Made by a program: the position numbers and the translations under genes | The notes under the pieces: generated by a model | Databases searched by the model: none | Seen by the model: only the letters and a program-made list of their open reading frames with translations | What the model was told of the DNA's origin: nothing | In this document: piece by piece, positions 25,889 through 33,955 of the stretch | How positions within the stretch are numbered: the first letter of the stretch is position 1 | Layout: every line of letters starts with the position of its first letter | Assembly: GCA_031411235.1 (NCBI GenBank) | Contig: JANOAR010000108.1 | Location: 10,464 to 74,463 of the forward strand | Length of the DNA: 64,000 bases | From: JANOAR01 sp031411235 | GTDB lineage: Bacteria; Verrucomicrobiota; Verrucomicrobiia; Verrucomicrobiales; Verrucomicrobiaceae | Reading direction: 5' to 3'

Positions 25889-26341
25889 TTAAATGATCTT
25901 CAAACCCTCCAGCTTCGCCAGCTTTGAAGCGCGTTTGTCAAAGCTCCAAAATGTGTGGCACTTCAACAACAAAGCCGAGGCCACATGAAGGATGTCATAA
26001 GTGCGGAAGCCATGCCGGGCTGTGTGGCGCAGAGAGAGTTCCTCGAACAAGCGAGTCAAGGCATGGAGTGGCACCTCAGCCGTTTGCATCACCACGCCAT
26101 CCTTCAAATCGTCGCGAAACATTTGCTGGCAGGCGGCGGCGAGTTCTGGGGTTATGCGTCTTTGTGCCTCGCCGTAGCCTGAGAAGGTCGCCTGCTCGAA
26201 TGCATTGATGACCTCAATGTTCAGCAGCCAGGTAATCGGCAAAGCTGGATGTTGTTTTGAAACAAGGGCATCCGCTCGGCTAGAGCCGCTGTCCTCCAAA
26301 TAGAGGTAGGTGAAGAAGTTGGTGTCTGCGTATGTCTTCAT
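25889..26341 (-). CDS. PIN-domain toxin (VapC-like ribonuclease)
   Basis: A 150-residue PIN-domain protein. The first acidic residue is in YADTNFF; a Glu follows in IEVINAFEQ, and the C-terminal acidic residues are in YDILHVASA and WSFDKRASK. The set suits a Mg-dependent endoribonuclease of the VapC group. It starts inside the stop codon of the preceding gene (4-bp overlap), the layout of a toxin-antitoxin pair. Confidence 0.85.
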   Translation of the reverse strand: MKTYADTNFFTYLYLEDSGSSRADALVSKQHPALPITWLLNIEVINAFEQATFSGYGEAQRRITPELAAACQQMFRDDLKDGVVMQTAEVPLHALTRLFEELSLRHTARHGFRTYDILHVASALLLKCHTFWSFDKRASKLAKLEGLKII

Positions 26342-26616
26342 TCGCCAGCAATCATTTTATCAAGCATGGCCCGCTGCTTTTTCGTCATCATCGGCATCCC
26401 CAGCGCACGACGGCGCGCGGCGAAGTCAGGGTAGGCGGGCTTGGCATCCTTGGCCGGTAGCTCCGGTTTTTGTGCGCGCAGCTCATAGGTCTGGCCTTTG
26501 CGGCTGCGGATACGGATCACGCCCATGCGGTCACAAGCTTCCAACACTCGTGCGAGCTGGCGGTTGAGGTCACGCACGGTAAATTCGGCGGTGGTGGCAT
26601 TTGTCATGTCGGACAT
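26338..26616 (-). CDS. Antitoxin partner of the PIN-domain toxin
   Basis: A 92-residue protein. Its N-terminal half (FTVRDLNRQLARVLEACD) looks like the Phd/VapB-type DNA-binding antitoxin fold, and its C-terminal half is charged (RRRALGMPMMTKKQRAML), as expected for a toxin-neutralising tail. It overlaps the toxin start by 4 bp. A second in-frame ATG three codons later is equally possible as the start. Autorepression of the pair is assumed from the family. Confidence 0.78.
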   Translation of the reverse strand: MSDMTNATTAEFTVRDLNRQLARVLEACDRMGVIRIRSRKGQTYELRAQKPELPAKDAKPAYPDFAARRRALGMPMMTKKQRAMLDKMIAGE

Positions 26617-26755
26617 TTCCCGGCTCGGTGTCCGTCGTCAATGAGTTTCACCAGACTATACCCGAAAACGGAAGTCATCTGTGGGCAAACCTCATCGTGA
26701 GATGATGAGTTCAGTGATTGCAATGGGTCGATGCCTGAGGCCAAAGTCGGCGAGC

Positions 26756-27628
26756 ATGGACAAAGCTTTATCAGGACACAAGATCGGATTCATCGGCCTG
26801 GGCAACATGGGCGCGGCGATGGCAAGGCATCTGCACGCGGCGGGTGCCGAGGTGGTGGTGTGGAATCGCAGCGACCCCGCCGCCGATTCTGCCGTGGCGC
26901 TGGGCATGAGGCGAGCGGCGACCTTGCCCGAGCTGGCGCGGGAGATCGGCGATGGTGTCATCGGCATCAACCTGACGAATACCGAGGTGGTGGAGGCGGT
27001 AGTCCTCGGCGCTGGAGGCCTGCATGAAGGCTTGTCGGCGGGTGCGCTGATTATTGATTTTGGCACTACGGGCGTGCCAGCGACGCGCACGTTTGGCGAA
27101 CGCCTCAACTGGGTCGATGCCCCGGTTTCCGGTGGTCAAGTCGGTGCCGAGGCAGCGAGCCTGACCATCATGGCAGGCGGCAGCGAAGCCAACTACCAAC
27201 GTGCGCTGCCGATTCTGCAAACGGTGGGCAAACGCATCACCCACCTCGGCCCCGTGGGCTCGGGGCAAGTGACGAAGCTGGCGAATCAACTCATCGTCGC
27301 ACAGACCATCGACGCCGTGGCGCAGGCCCTACGCCTTGCCGAGTTGGCAGGCTTGGACTCGGCGCAGGTTCGTCAGGCGCTGCTCGGCGGCTTCGCCGAA
27401 AGCCGTATCCTCGACTTGCACGGGGATCGCATGGTGCGCCGCGACTTTGCGCCTGGTGGACGCGCAACGCTGCAACTGAAGGATGTGCGCCTCATCTGCG
27501 AACTTGCCGAGACGCTGGGATTTGAATCAACGACGCTGCAAAACTCACGCCAGCAGTGGGAGCGCTTCGTGCATGAAGAAGGCCTGGGTGATCTCGATCA
27601 CTCAGGGTTGTTCAGGCTTTATGAGTGA
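26756..27628 (+). CDS. NAD(P)-dependent beta-hydroxyacid dehydrogenase (3-hydroxyisobutyrate dehydrogenase-like)
   Basis: A 290-residue enzyme with the Rossmann motif IGFIGLGNMGAAMARHL near residue 10, the substrate loop DAPVSGGQVGAEAASLTIM, and the catalytic Lys in GQVTKLANQ. Family members oxidise 3-hydroxyisobutyrate, tartronate semialdehyde or 6-phosphogluconate-like acids; which applies here is unclear. The ATG at 26756 was preferred to upstream in-frame starts that add 25 residues. It is convergent with cimA. Confidence 0.87.
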   Translation: MDKALSGHKIGFIGLGNMGAAMARHLHAAGAEVVVWNRSDPAADSAVALGMRRAATLPELAREIGDGVIGINLTNTEVVEAVVLGAGGLHEGLSAGALIIDFGTTGVPATRTFGERLNWVDAPVSGGQVGAEAASLTIMAGGSEANYQRALPILQTVGKRITHLGPVGSGQVTKLANQLIVAQTIDAVAQALRLAELAGLDSAQVRQALLGGFAESRILDLHGDRMVRRDFAPGGRATLQLKDVRLICELAETLGFESTTLQNSRQQWERFVHEEGLGDLDHSGLFRLYE

Positions 27629-27660
27629 AGCGCGAGCGCACTATCCGTGTGCGCCGCGCT
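27629..27660. terminator. Hairpin between convergent genes
   Basis: A GC-rich stem of 12 pairs with one bulged A (27629-27641 with 27649-27660) and a 7-base loop starts directly after the stop codon at 27628 and lies 15 bp before the stop of the opposing cimA gene. It could end transcription from both sides. No T-run follows. Confidence 0.5.
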
Positions 27661-27675
27661 GCTGTCTACGAAACC

Positions 27676-29226
27676 TCAGCTCAGCAAATAGAACTCAAGG
27701 CTGTCCACGAGGGCTTGCCAGCTTGCGTCGATGATATTGGTGCTCACGCCGACGGTGCCCCAGGTGCGTGGGCCATCGCTGCTGACGATGAGCACGCGGG
27801 TCTTCGCCGCCGTGCCGCTGCCGCCGTCGATGATGCGCACTTTGTAGTCTTCCAGGCGCACTTTGGCGATTGCGGGGAAGTGCGGTAGCAGGGCTTTGCG
27901 CAGGGCTTTGTCGAGGGCGTTCACGGGGCCGTCACCTTCATCGACGGTGTACTCGGCTTGGCCGTTGACGCTGAGTTTCACCGTGGCCTCGGTGGCATCG
28001 CTGCCACTGCTACCACGGCTGCGATGCGTGGTGTGATATTCGATGAGATCGAACTGCGGACGCGCTAGACCGAGCTGCTTGCGGATGAGCATTTCAAAGC
28101 TCGCCTCGGCGGCTTCGAACTCATAACCTTCGCTCTCCAGGCGCTTCACTTCGGCGAGGATTTTGCCCACTTCGGGCGAGCCTTTGGCCAAGGGAAGACC
28201 CATCGCTTCGGCCTTCATGAGCACGTTGGACTGGCCGCTCATGTCGCTGATGGTGATGACGCGCTCGTTGCCCACCAAAGCGGGGTCGATGTGCTCGTAG
28301 GTGCGAGCAAGCTTCTGTACGGCATGGACATGCAGCCCACCTTTGTGGGTAAAGGCAGCGACACCAACATACGGCGAGCGGATGTCGTGGGGCACGTTGG
28401 CGAGTTCATCGACGAAGTGTGCGAGGTCGCGCAGTCGGGTGAGATTCACACCGCCGATGTCGAGGCCCATTTTAAGCTGAAGCGTGGGCATGATGGTGAT
28501 GAGGTTGCAGTTCCCCACGCGCTCGCCGTAGCCGTTGATGGTGCCTTGCACTTGGCACGCCCCAGCACGCACGGCAGCGAGGGCATTGGCCACGCCGACG
28601 CCGCCATCGTTGTGTGTGTGGATGCCCACGGGGCAGCCGAGATGGGCGATGACTTTCCCCGTGACCTCGCCGACAAACTCGGGCAACGCACCGCCATTGG
28701 TCTCGCACAGCACGATCAAATCCGCGCCAGCGGCTTGCGCGGCCTTCACGGTTTTGAGCGAGTATTCGGGATCTTCGCGATAGCTATCGAAGAAATGCTC
28801 GGCGTCGTAGAGCACCTCGCGGCCATGCTTTTTCAGGTAGGCCACCGTGTCGGCGATCATCGCGAGATTTTCCTCCAGCGAGACTTGGAAAACCTCGGTC
28901 ACATGCAGCGGCCAAGTCTTGCCGACGATGGTGACGACGGGCGTCTGCGCGTCGAGCAACATCTGCACTTGGGGGTCGTCTTCGACCTTCATTTTACCTC
29001 GGCGCGTCATGCCGAAGGCGGTGATTTTGGCATTCTTCCATGAGCGCTTGGCAGCCTCCTGGAAGAAGGCGGCGTCCTTGGGATTCGAGCCCGGCCAGCC
29101 GCCTTCGATGTAGTGAACGCCGAAGGCATCGAGCCGCTCGGCGACGCGGATTTTATCGAGCGTGCTGAAGGAGATGCCGGTGCCCTGCGTGCCGTCGCGC
29201 AGTGTGGTGTCGTAGATAGTAACCAT
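27676..29226 (-). CDS. cimA: Citramalate synthase
   Basis: A 516-residue enzyme of the isopropylmalate/homocitrate synthase family. TTLRDGTQG lies near residue 7 and the metal-binding GIHTHNDGG near residue 198. The C-terminal LeuA-type dimerisation domain (residues about 370-516) is the isoleucine feedback region in this family. It condenses pyruvate and acetyl-CoA to (R)-citramalate, giving 2-oxobutyrate for isoleucine without threonine deaminase. The upstream leader is a 7-bp repeat array ending 4 bp before the ATG, with no Shine-Dalgarno box. Confidence 0.93.
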   Translation of the reverse strand: MVTIYDTTLRDGTQGTGISFSTLDKIRVAERLDAFGVHYIEGGWPGSNPKDAAFFQEAAKRSWKNAKITAFGMTRRGKMKVEDDPQVQMLLDAQTPVVTIVGKTWPLHVTEVFQVSLEENLAMIADTVAYLKKHGREVLYDAEHFFDSYREDPEYSLKTVKAAQAAGADLIVLCETNGGALPEFVGEVTGKVIAHLGCPVGIHTHNDGGVGVANALAAVRAGACQVQGTINGYGERVGNCNLITIMPTLQLKMGLDIGGVNLTRLRDLAHFVDELANVPHDIRSPYVGVAAFTHKGGLHVHAVQKLARTYEHIDPALVGNERVITISDMSGQSNVLMKAEAMGLPLAKGSPEVGKILAEVKRLESEGYEFEAAEASFEMLIRKQLGLARPQFDLIEYHTTHRSRGSSGSDATEATVKLSVNGQAEYTVDEGDGPVNALDKALRKALLPHFPAIAKVRLEDYKVRIIDGGSGTAAKTRVLIVSSDGPRTWGTVGVSTNIIDASWQALVDSLEFYLLS

Positions 29227-29229
29227 GGG

Positions 29230-29264
29230 AAAATGAAGAATGAGGAGTTATGAATGATGAATGG
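29230..29264 (-). repeat. 7-bp leader array upstream of cimA
   Basis: Five consecutive 7-mers lie on the plus strand (AAAATGA, AGAATGA, GGAGTTA, TGAATGA, TGAATGG), which read as TCATTCA-like units on the sense strand of cimA. The array begins 3 bp beyond the start codon. It is one of several similarly oriented arrays in the window. Confidence 0.7.
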
Positions 29265-29630
29265 AAGACCGGAGCGCCGATTGAAACTTAGCGCTGGCTT
29301 GGAGCGGGGTCGCTTGGCTGACGCGGTGCTGTGCCTTTTTAACTGAAGGCTCAGCGATGGGGCTATGCGGGTTCGCACGGCTGCGTCAGGCGCAGTGGAA
29401 CCCTGGGCTAATTCGAATTTGGCGAATGGTGAGCGGAAGCCTCATTTTTTGAAGGTGGCGATGTTACCGGGCAGGAGCGGGTAGGCAACCGGGAAATTGA
29501 TGCGTGACATCTGACCACGGCGACTCCGTTCGAGGGCATGGTGGGTAGGCTTTGCCTCATCGATGTCTGTCCGCTTCGACTCACTTGCGCGAGGCTTGAT
29601 TCCCCGCCGCGATACTGCCATAATTCCACC
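29265..29630. other. Gap between cimA and the Uma2 gene
   Basis: About 365 bp with no convincing gene. A 22-codon minus-strand frame (29442-29510, beginning MSRINFPVAYPLL) looks protein-like, but is too short to call. Promoters for the two divergent genes should lie here; none is obvious. Confidence 0.4.
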
Positions 29631-30335
29631 ATGCCTGCTCTATTGGATACTCCTCGCAAACCTGTACTCCGTGCGGCAGCAGCCAAGCTAGGCCGCATCC
29701 CGCCGCTGATGAATGGCGACCGCATGGATGCTGCGGAGTTCCTGCGACGCTACGAGGCGGCGGGTGAAGGGGTCTTGGCAGAACTTATCAATGAGGAGGT
29801 GATTATGTTGATGGCGACACACGGCGAGGGGCATGGTCTTCCTGATTCCATAGCGAATTTTTGGCTGGGGTACTTCGCGGTTAAGACCCCTTGGGTTGAG
29901 CACTACAATAATACCACGACAAGGCTCTCGCGCACTGATGTGCCACAACCTGATGGACTACTCGTCATCAAAGCCGAGCACGGTGGGCAGACGCACTTGA
30001 GCGAAGACGACTTTCTCGAAGGCGCACCCGAGCTGGTGCTGGAAGTCTCTGCCAGCAGCGCCTCGTATGATCTTCATAAAAAACTGCGAGCCTACGAGCA
30101 GGCGGGGGTGCGCGAGTATGTCGTGGTGCGCACTTGGGATGGCGAGGTAGATTGGTTCATTCTGCGCGAGGGCAAGTTCGTGAAACAAGCCGAGGACGAG
30201 GATGGCGTGCTGCGCAGCGAACTCTTTCCTGGCCTTTGGCTGGATGCGAATGCGCTGCTTGAGTTGGATCGAGCTGGCGTGTTGACCATGCTGGAGCGTG
30301 GACTAGCGGAGCGCGATGCCAGCACAGCGGCCTGA
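29631..30335 (+). CDS. Uma2-family (DUF820) putative endonuclease
   Basis: A 234-residue protein of the Uma2/DUF820 family, whose fold is that of restriction endonuclease-like nucleases. The core shows DVPQPDGLLVIKAEHGG, APELVLEVSASSASYDLHKKL and YEQAGVREYVVVRTWDGEVDWF; the acidic Asp/Glu pair (QPDG, LEVS) and the Lys in the helix form the likely catalytic site. These genes are common in cyanobacteria and PVC bacteria and their biological role is unsettled. The ATG at 29631 begins the usual short N-terminal segment. Confidence 0.82.
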   Translation: MPALLDTPRKPVLRAAAAKLGRIPPLMNGDRMDAAEFLRRYEAAGEGVLAELINEEVIMLMATHGEGHGLPDSIANFWLGYFAVKTPWVEHYNNTTTRLSRTDVPQPDGLLVIKAEHGGQTHLSEDDFLEGAPELVLEVSASSASYDLHKKLRAYEQAGVREYVVVRTWDGEVDWFILREGKFVKQAEDEDGVLRSELFPGLWLDANALLELDRAGVLTMLERGLAERDASTAA

Positions 30336-30451
30336 TCGAGGGCACCGAAAATCATTTCGCCGACTGACCAGCAGAAATCTGGCACAAGGGATGCTTGAGG
30401 GGAAGTGTAGCGAATCGGCTCCAACCTCCTTTGTCGCTCTCCTTTTTTCCA

Positions 30452-33400
30452 ATGCCCATCCATGTCGCCCTTCGCCACGTCACTCGTTATAAGTATGATC
30501 GACCTATCCTTCTCGGGCCGCAGGTGATTCGATTGCGGCCTGCTCCGCATTGCCGCACGCAAGTCCTGAGCTACTCCCTGCGCGTCTTGCCGGAGAAGCA
30601 TTTCATCAATTGGCAGCAAGACCCACAGTCGAACTACTTGGCGCGGCTGGTGTTTCCCGAGAAAACCCGTGAGCTGAGTATCGAAGTGGATTTGGTCGCT
30701 GAGATGGCGGTTTACAATCCCTTCGACTTCTTTTTGGAGCCGAACGCCGAGCATTTCCCCTTTCAATATGATCCGGTGCTCGCGCATGAGTTGGAGCCGT
30801 TTCAGCGCAAGCTACCGTTGTCGCGCATCAGCGGTGATTACTTGCGTGGGCTGCGTGAGCGGGTGCTGAAGAATCCTCTGCCCGTAGTGCATTTGGAGAA
30901 CGGTGCGGCAGCCGCAAGTGGGAAAGATCATCGACCACGCACGATGGATTTCCTCGTCGCGGTTAACCAATGCCTGTGGCAAGACATCAGCTATCTAGTG
31001 CGCATGGAGCCAGGCGTGCAGACGCCCGATGAGACGCTGGAGCTAGGCAGTGGTTCGTGCCGCGATTCGGCTTGGTTGCTTTGCCAGTTGCTCCGTCATC
31101 TGGGCCTCGCCGCGCGATTCGTGAGTGGTTATTTGATTCAGCTAAAACCAGACGTAAAAAGCCTGGATGGGCCTAGCGGCGCGGAGCGTGACTTCACCGA
31201 TCTCCACGCGTGGTGCGAGGTTTACCTGCCAGGAGCAGGCTGGGTGGGGCTGGATCCCACCTCGGGTCTGCTCGCAGGCGAAGGGCACCTGCCGCTAGCC
31301 GCTACTCCTGACCCGCAGAGCGCCGCACCCATCAGCGGGGCGATGGAAAAGTGTGAGGTCGAGTTTGATGTGGAGATGAAGATCACGCGCGTCCACGAGA
31401 CAGCGCGTGTGACGAAGCCCTACACCGATGAGCAATGGCAGGAAATCGAGGCGCTGGGGCACCGCATTGATAATGAACTGAAGGCTGGCGATGTGCGGCT
31501 GACGATGGGTGGCGAGCCCACGTTTGTCTCCATCGACGACATGGATGGTGCAGAGTGGAATACCGAGGCCATGGGACTCACGAAGCGTCTGCTTTCAGGC
31601 GAGTTGCTGCTGCGGATGAAGCAAAAATATGCCCCAGGAGGCCTGCTTTTTTATGGCCAGGGCAAATGGTATCCCGGTGAGCAACTGCCTCGCTGGGCGC
31701 TCGCTTGTTATTGGCGCAAAGACGGCGTGGCGATCTGGAATAATGAAACGCTGATCGCCGATGAAGCACGCCAGTATGGCCTCACGGAAGTGGATGCGCA
31801 GCGCTTCGGTATCGCGCTGGCGACGGCCCTGGAAGTGGATCCCAAGCACCTAACGGCGGGCTACGAGGATGAGAACTACTACCGATGGAAGGAGCGCTGC
31901 CTGCCTGTGAATGTGGATCCTATTGCATCGAATCTGAAAGATCCCATGGAGCACACGCGGCTGGCGAAAATCTTCAACCAAGGGGTCGATAAAGTCATCG
32001 GCTACACCTTGCCCTTGAAGCGGCAGGAGGTTGCTGGTGAGTTGCGCTGGGTGAGTGGCCCGTGGCATCTGCGCGATGATCGTATGCGTCTCACGCCTGG
32101 AGATTCTGCGATGGGTTATCGACTGCCTCTCGATTCCCTGCCCTGGGTCACAGAGGCGGATTTCCCATGGATGCATCCGCGCGATCCGAACCAAGATTGG
32201 CCACCGCTGCCGACAAAAAAAATCAATCGCCAGCAGTTCGCCCAAGCGATCACTAAATGGCTGCGCGATGTGCCGGATGATCGTCTCTGCGATACACCTG
32301 TGCCAGTAGGTTTGCAGACGGCTCCCCTTGTGGCTAAATCGGAAATCAAGCTGCCGCCAATCGTCAGCGAACAGACGAAGCCTGCTCCTGGTGAGTCAGC
32401 GAAGTGGGTGACACGCACGGCGATGTGCTTCGAGATTCGCGACGAACGCTTGCATATCTTCATGCCGCCCGTCGCCGAGATGACGAGCTTTCTTGATCTC
32501 ATTGCGGCCATCGAAGACACCTCTGCCGCGATGGGTATGCCCGTTGTCATCGAGGGCTCGCCGCCGCCGCATGATCCGCGCGTGGAGGTGCTCAAAATCA
32601 CGCCCGACCCTGGTGTTATCGAGGTAAACTTACAGCCCTCGCGTTCTTGGGCGGAGCTGGTGAAGATCACCATGACGCTCTATGAGGAAGCGCGGCAATC
32701 ACGGCTCGGCACGGATAAGTTCATGCTGGATGGCAGGCACACGGGCACTGGCGGGGGAAATCACATCGTCATTGGCGGAGCTACGCCTGGGGATTCGCCG
32801 ATGCTGCGACGGCCTGATTTGCTGCGCTCCATGCTGGCTTTTTGGAACAATCATCCCTCGCTCAGCTACTTGTTCAGCGGCCTATTCATTGGGCCTACGA
32901 GCCAGCATCCGCGCGTCGATGAGGCGCGGCATGATCAGCTCTTTGAGCTGGAGCTGGCGATGCAGCAGATCCCTGACTTCGCCGAGACTCCGCCCTGGCT
33001 GGTGGATCGCATCTTTCGCAATCTACTGGTGGACTCGACGGGCAATACGCACCGTGCGGAGTTCTGTATCGACAAGCTTTTCTCGCCAGGTAGCAGCACG
33101 GGACGCTTGGGTTTGCTGGAGTTGCGTTCCTTTGAAATGCCGCCCCATGCGCAGATGAGTCTGGCGCAGAATCTATTGCTACGTGCTGTCGTCGCTCGCT
33201 TCTGGAAACAGCCCTACAATGCCAAGCTGATCCGCTGGGGCACCTCTCTGCATGATCGTTTTATGCTGCCACACTTTGTCTGGGACGATCTCACCGATGT
33301 GCTCGCGGATATGACGGAGGCTGGCTTTGAAATGAAGCCCGAGTGGTTTGCTCCGCATTTTGAATTCCGTTTCCCCACCATCGGCAGCATCACCCATCGC

Positions 33401-33910
33401 AACATATCGCTGGAGGTGCGCTCTGCTCTGGAGCCCTGGCATGTGCTGGGTGAGGAGGGCGCAGCGGGCAGCACCGTGCGCTTCGTCGATAGCTCGCTGG
33501 AGCGTGTGCAGGTGAAAACGAAAGGCCTCGTGGATGGACGCTACATCATCACCTGCAACGGTGTGGCCGTCCCCTTGCAAAGCACGGGGGTGAATGGGGA
33601 ATTCGTGGCTGGCGTGCGCTATCGCGCGTGGCAGCCCGCGAATTGCCTCCACCCCACCATCCCTGTTCATGCGCCGCTGGTGTTTGATTTGGTGGACACT
33701 CAGAATGGTCGCAGCCTGGGTGGCTGCACGTACTACGTGACGCATCCTGGTGGTCGCAGTCACGCCACTTTCCCTGTGAACTCCTTTGAAGCGGAGAGCC
33801 GTCGTCTGGCGCGATTCTTCCCCAATGGCCACACCCCTGGCCCTATGGCGGTGCAAGCGACGCCCTACTCGGCGGAGTTCCCGCTCACACTGGACTTGCG
33901 GAAGGCCTGA
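30452..33910 (+). CDS. Transglutaminase-DUF2126 fusion (predicted amidoligase)
   Basis: A 1152-residue two-part protein. Residues 1-300 contain a bacterial transglutaminase N-domain (MPIHVALRHVTRYKYDRPI) and catalytic core with Cys near 203 (GSGSCRDSAWLL), His near 251 (DLHAWCEVYL) and Asp near 267 (GLDPTSG). Residues about 330-1150 are DUF2126, a glutamine-synthetase-like COOH-NH2 ligase domain (RLTMGGEPTFVSIDD; RHTGTGGGNHIVIGGATP). With the next two genes it forms a conserved cluster predicted to make and cleave amide bonds on peptides or proteins. The ATG at 30452 starts exactly at the domain; a leader of 19 extra codons is unlikely. Confidence 0.92.
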   Translation: MPIHVALRHVTRYKYDRPILLGPQVIRLRPAPHCRTQVLSYSLRVLPEKHFINWQQDPQSNYLARLVFPEKTRELSIEVDLVAEMAVYNPFDFFLEPNAEHFPFQYDPVLAHELEPFQRKLPLSRISGDYLRGLRERVLKNPLPVVHLENGAAAASGKDHRPRTMDFLVAVNQCLWQDISYLVRMEPGVQTPDETLELGSGSCRDSAWLLCQLLRHLGLAARFVSGYLIQLKPDVKSLDGPSGAERDFTDLHAWCEVYLPGAGWVGLDPTSGLLAGEGHLPLAATPDPQSAAPISGAMEKCEVEFDVEMKITRVHETARVTKPYTDEQWQEIEALGHRIDNELKAGDVRLTMGGEPTFVSIDDMDGAEWNTEAMGLTKRLLSGELLLRMKQKYAPGGLLFYGQGKWYPGEQLPRWALACYWRKDGVAIWNNETLIADEARQYGLTEVDAQRFGIALATALEVDPKHLTAGYEDENYYRWKERCLPVNVDPIASNLKDPMEHTRLAKIFNQGVDKVIGYTLPLKRQEVAGELRWVSGPWHLRDDRMRLTPGDSAMGYRLPLDSLPWVTEADFPWMHPRDPNQDWPPLPTKKINRQQFAQAITKWLRDVPDDRLCDTPVPVGLQTAPLVAKSEIKLPPIVSEQTKPAPGESAKWVTRTAMCFEIRDERLHIFMPPVAEMTSFLDLIAAIEDTSAAMGMPVVIEGSPPPHDPRVEVLKITPDPGVIEVNLQPSRSWAELVKITMTLYEEARQSRLGTDKFMLDGRHTGTGGGNHIVIGGATPGDSPMLRRPDLLRSMLAFWNNHPSLSYLFSGLFIGPTSQHPRVDEARHDQLFELELAMQQIPDFAETPPWLVDRIFRNLLVDSTGNTHRAEFCIDKLFSPGSSTGRLGLLELRSFEMPPHAQMSLAQNLLLRAVVARFWKQPYNAKLIRWGTSLHDRFMLPHFVWDDLTDVLADMTEAGFEMKPEWFAPHFEFRFPTIGSITHRNISLEVRSALEPWHVLGEEGAAGSTVRFVDSSLERVQVKTKGLVDGRYIITCNGVAVPLQSTGVNGEFVAGVRYRAWQPANCLHPTIPVHAPLVFDLVDTQNGRSLGGCTYYVTHPGGRSHATFPVNSFEAESRRLARFFPNGHTPGPMAVQATPYSAEFPLTLDLRKA

Positions 33911-33955
33911 GAAGAAGGCACACAAGGATGACCCAGACATCATTTGAGGTCACGC

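Noticed and set aside
29442..29510. A 22-codon minus-strand frame (MSRINFPVAYPLL...)
   Set aside because: Protein-like in composition but too short and without a ribosome-binding site; possibly a gene fragment.
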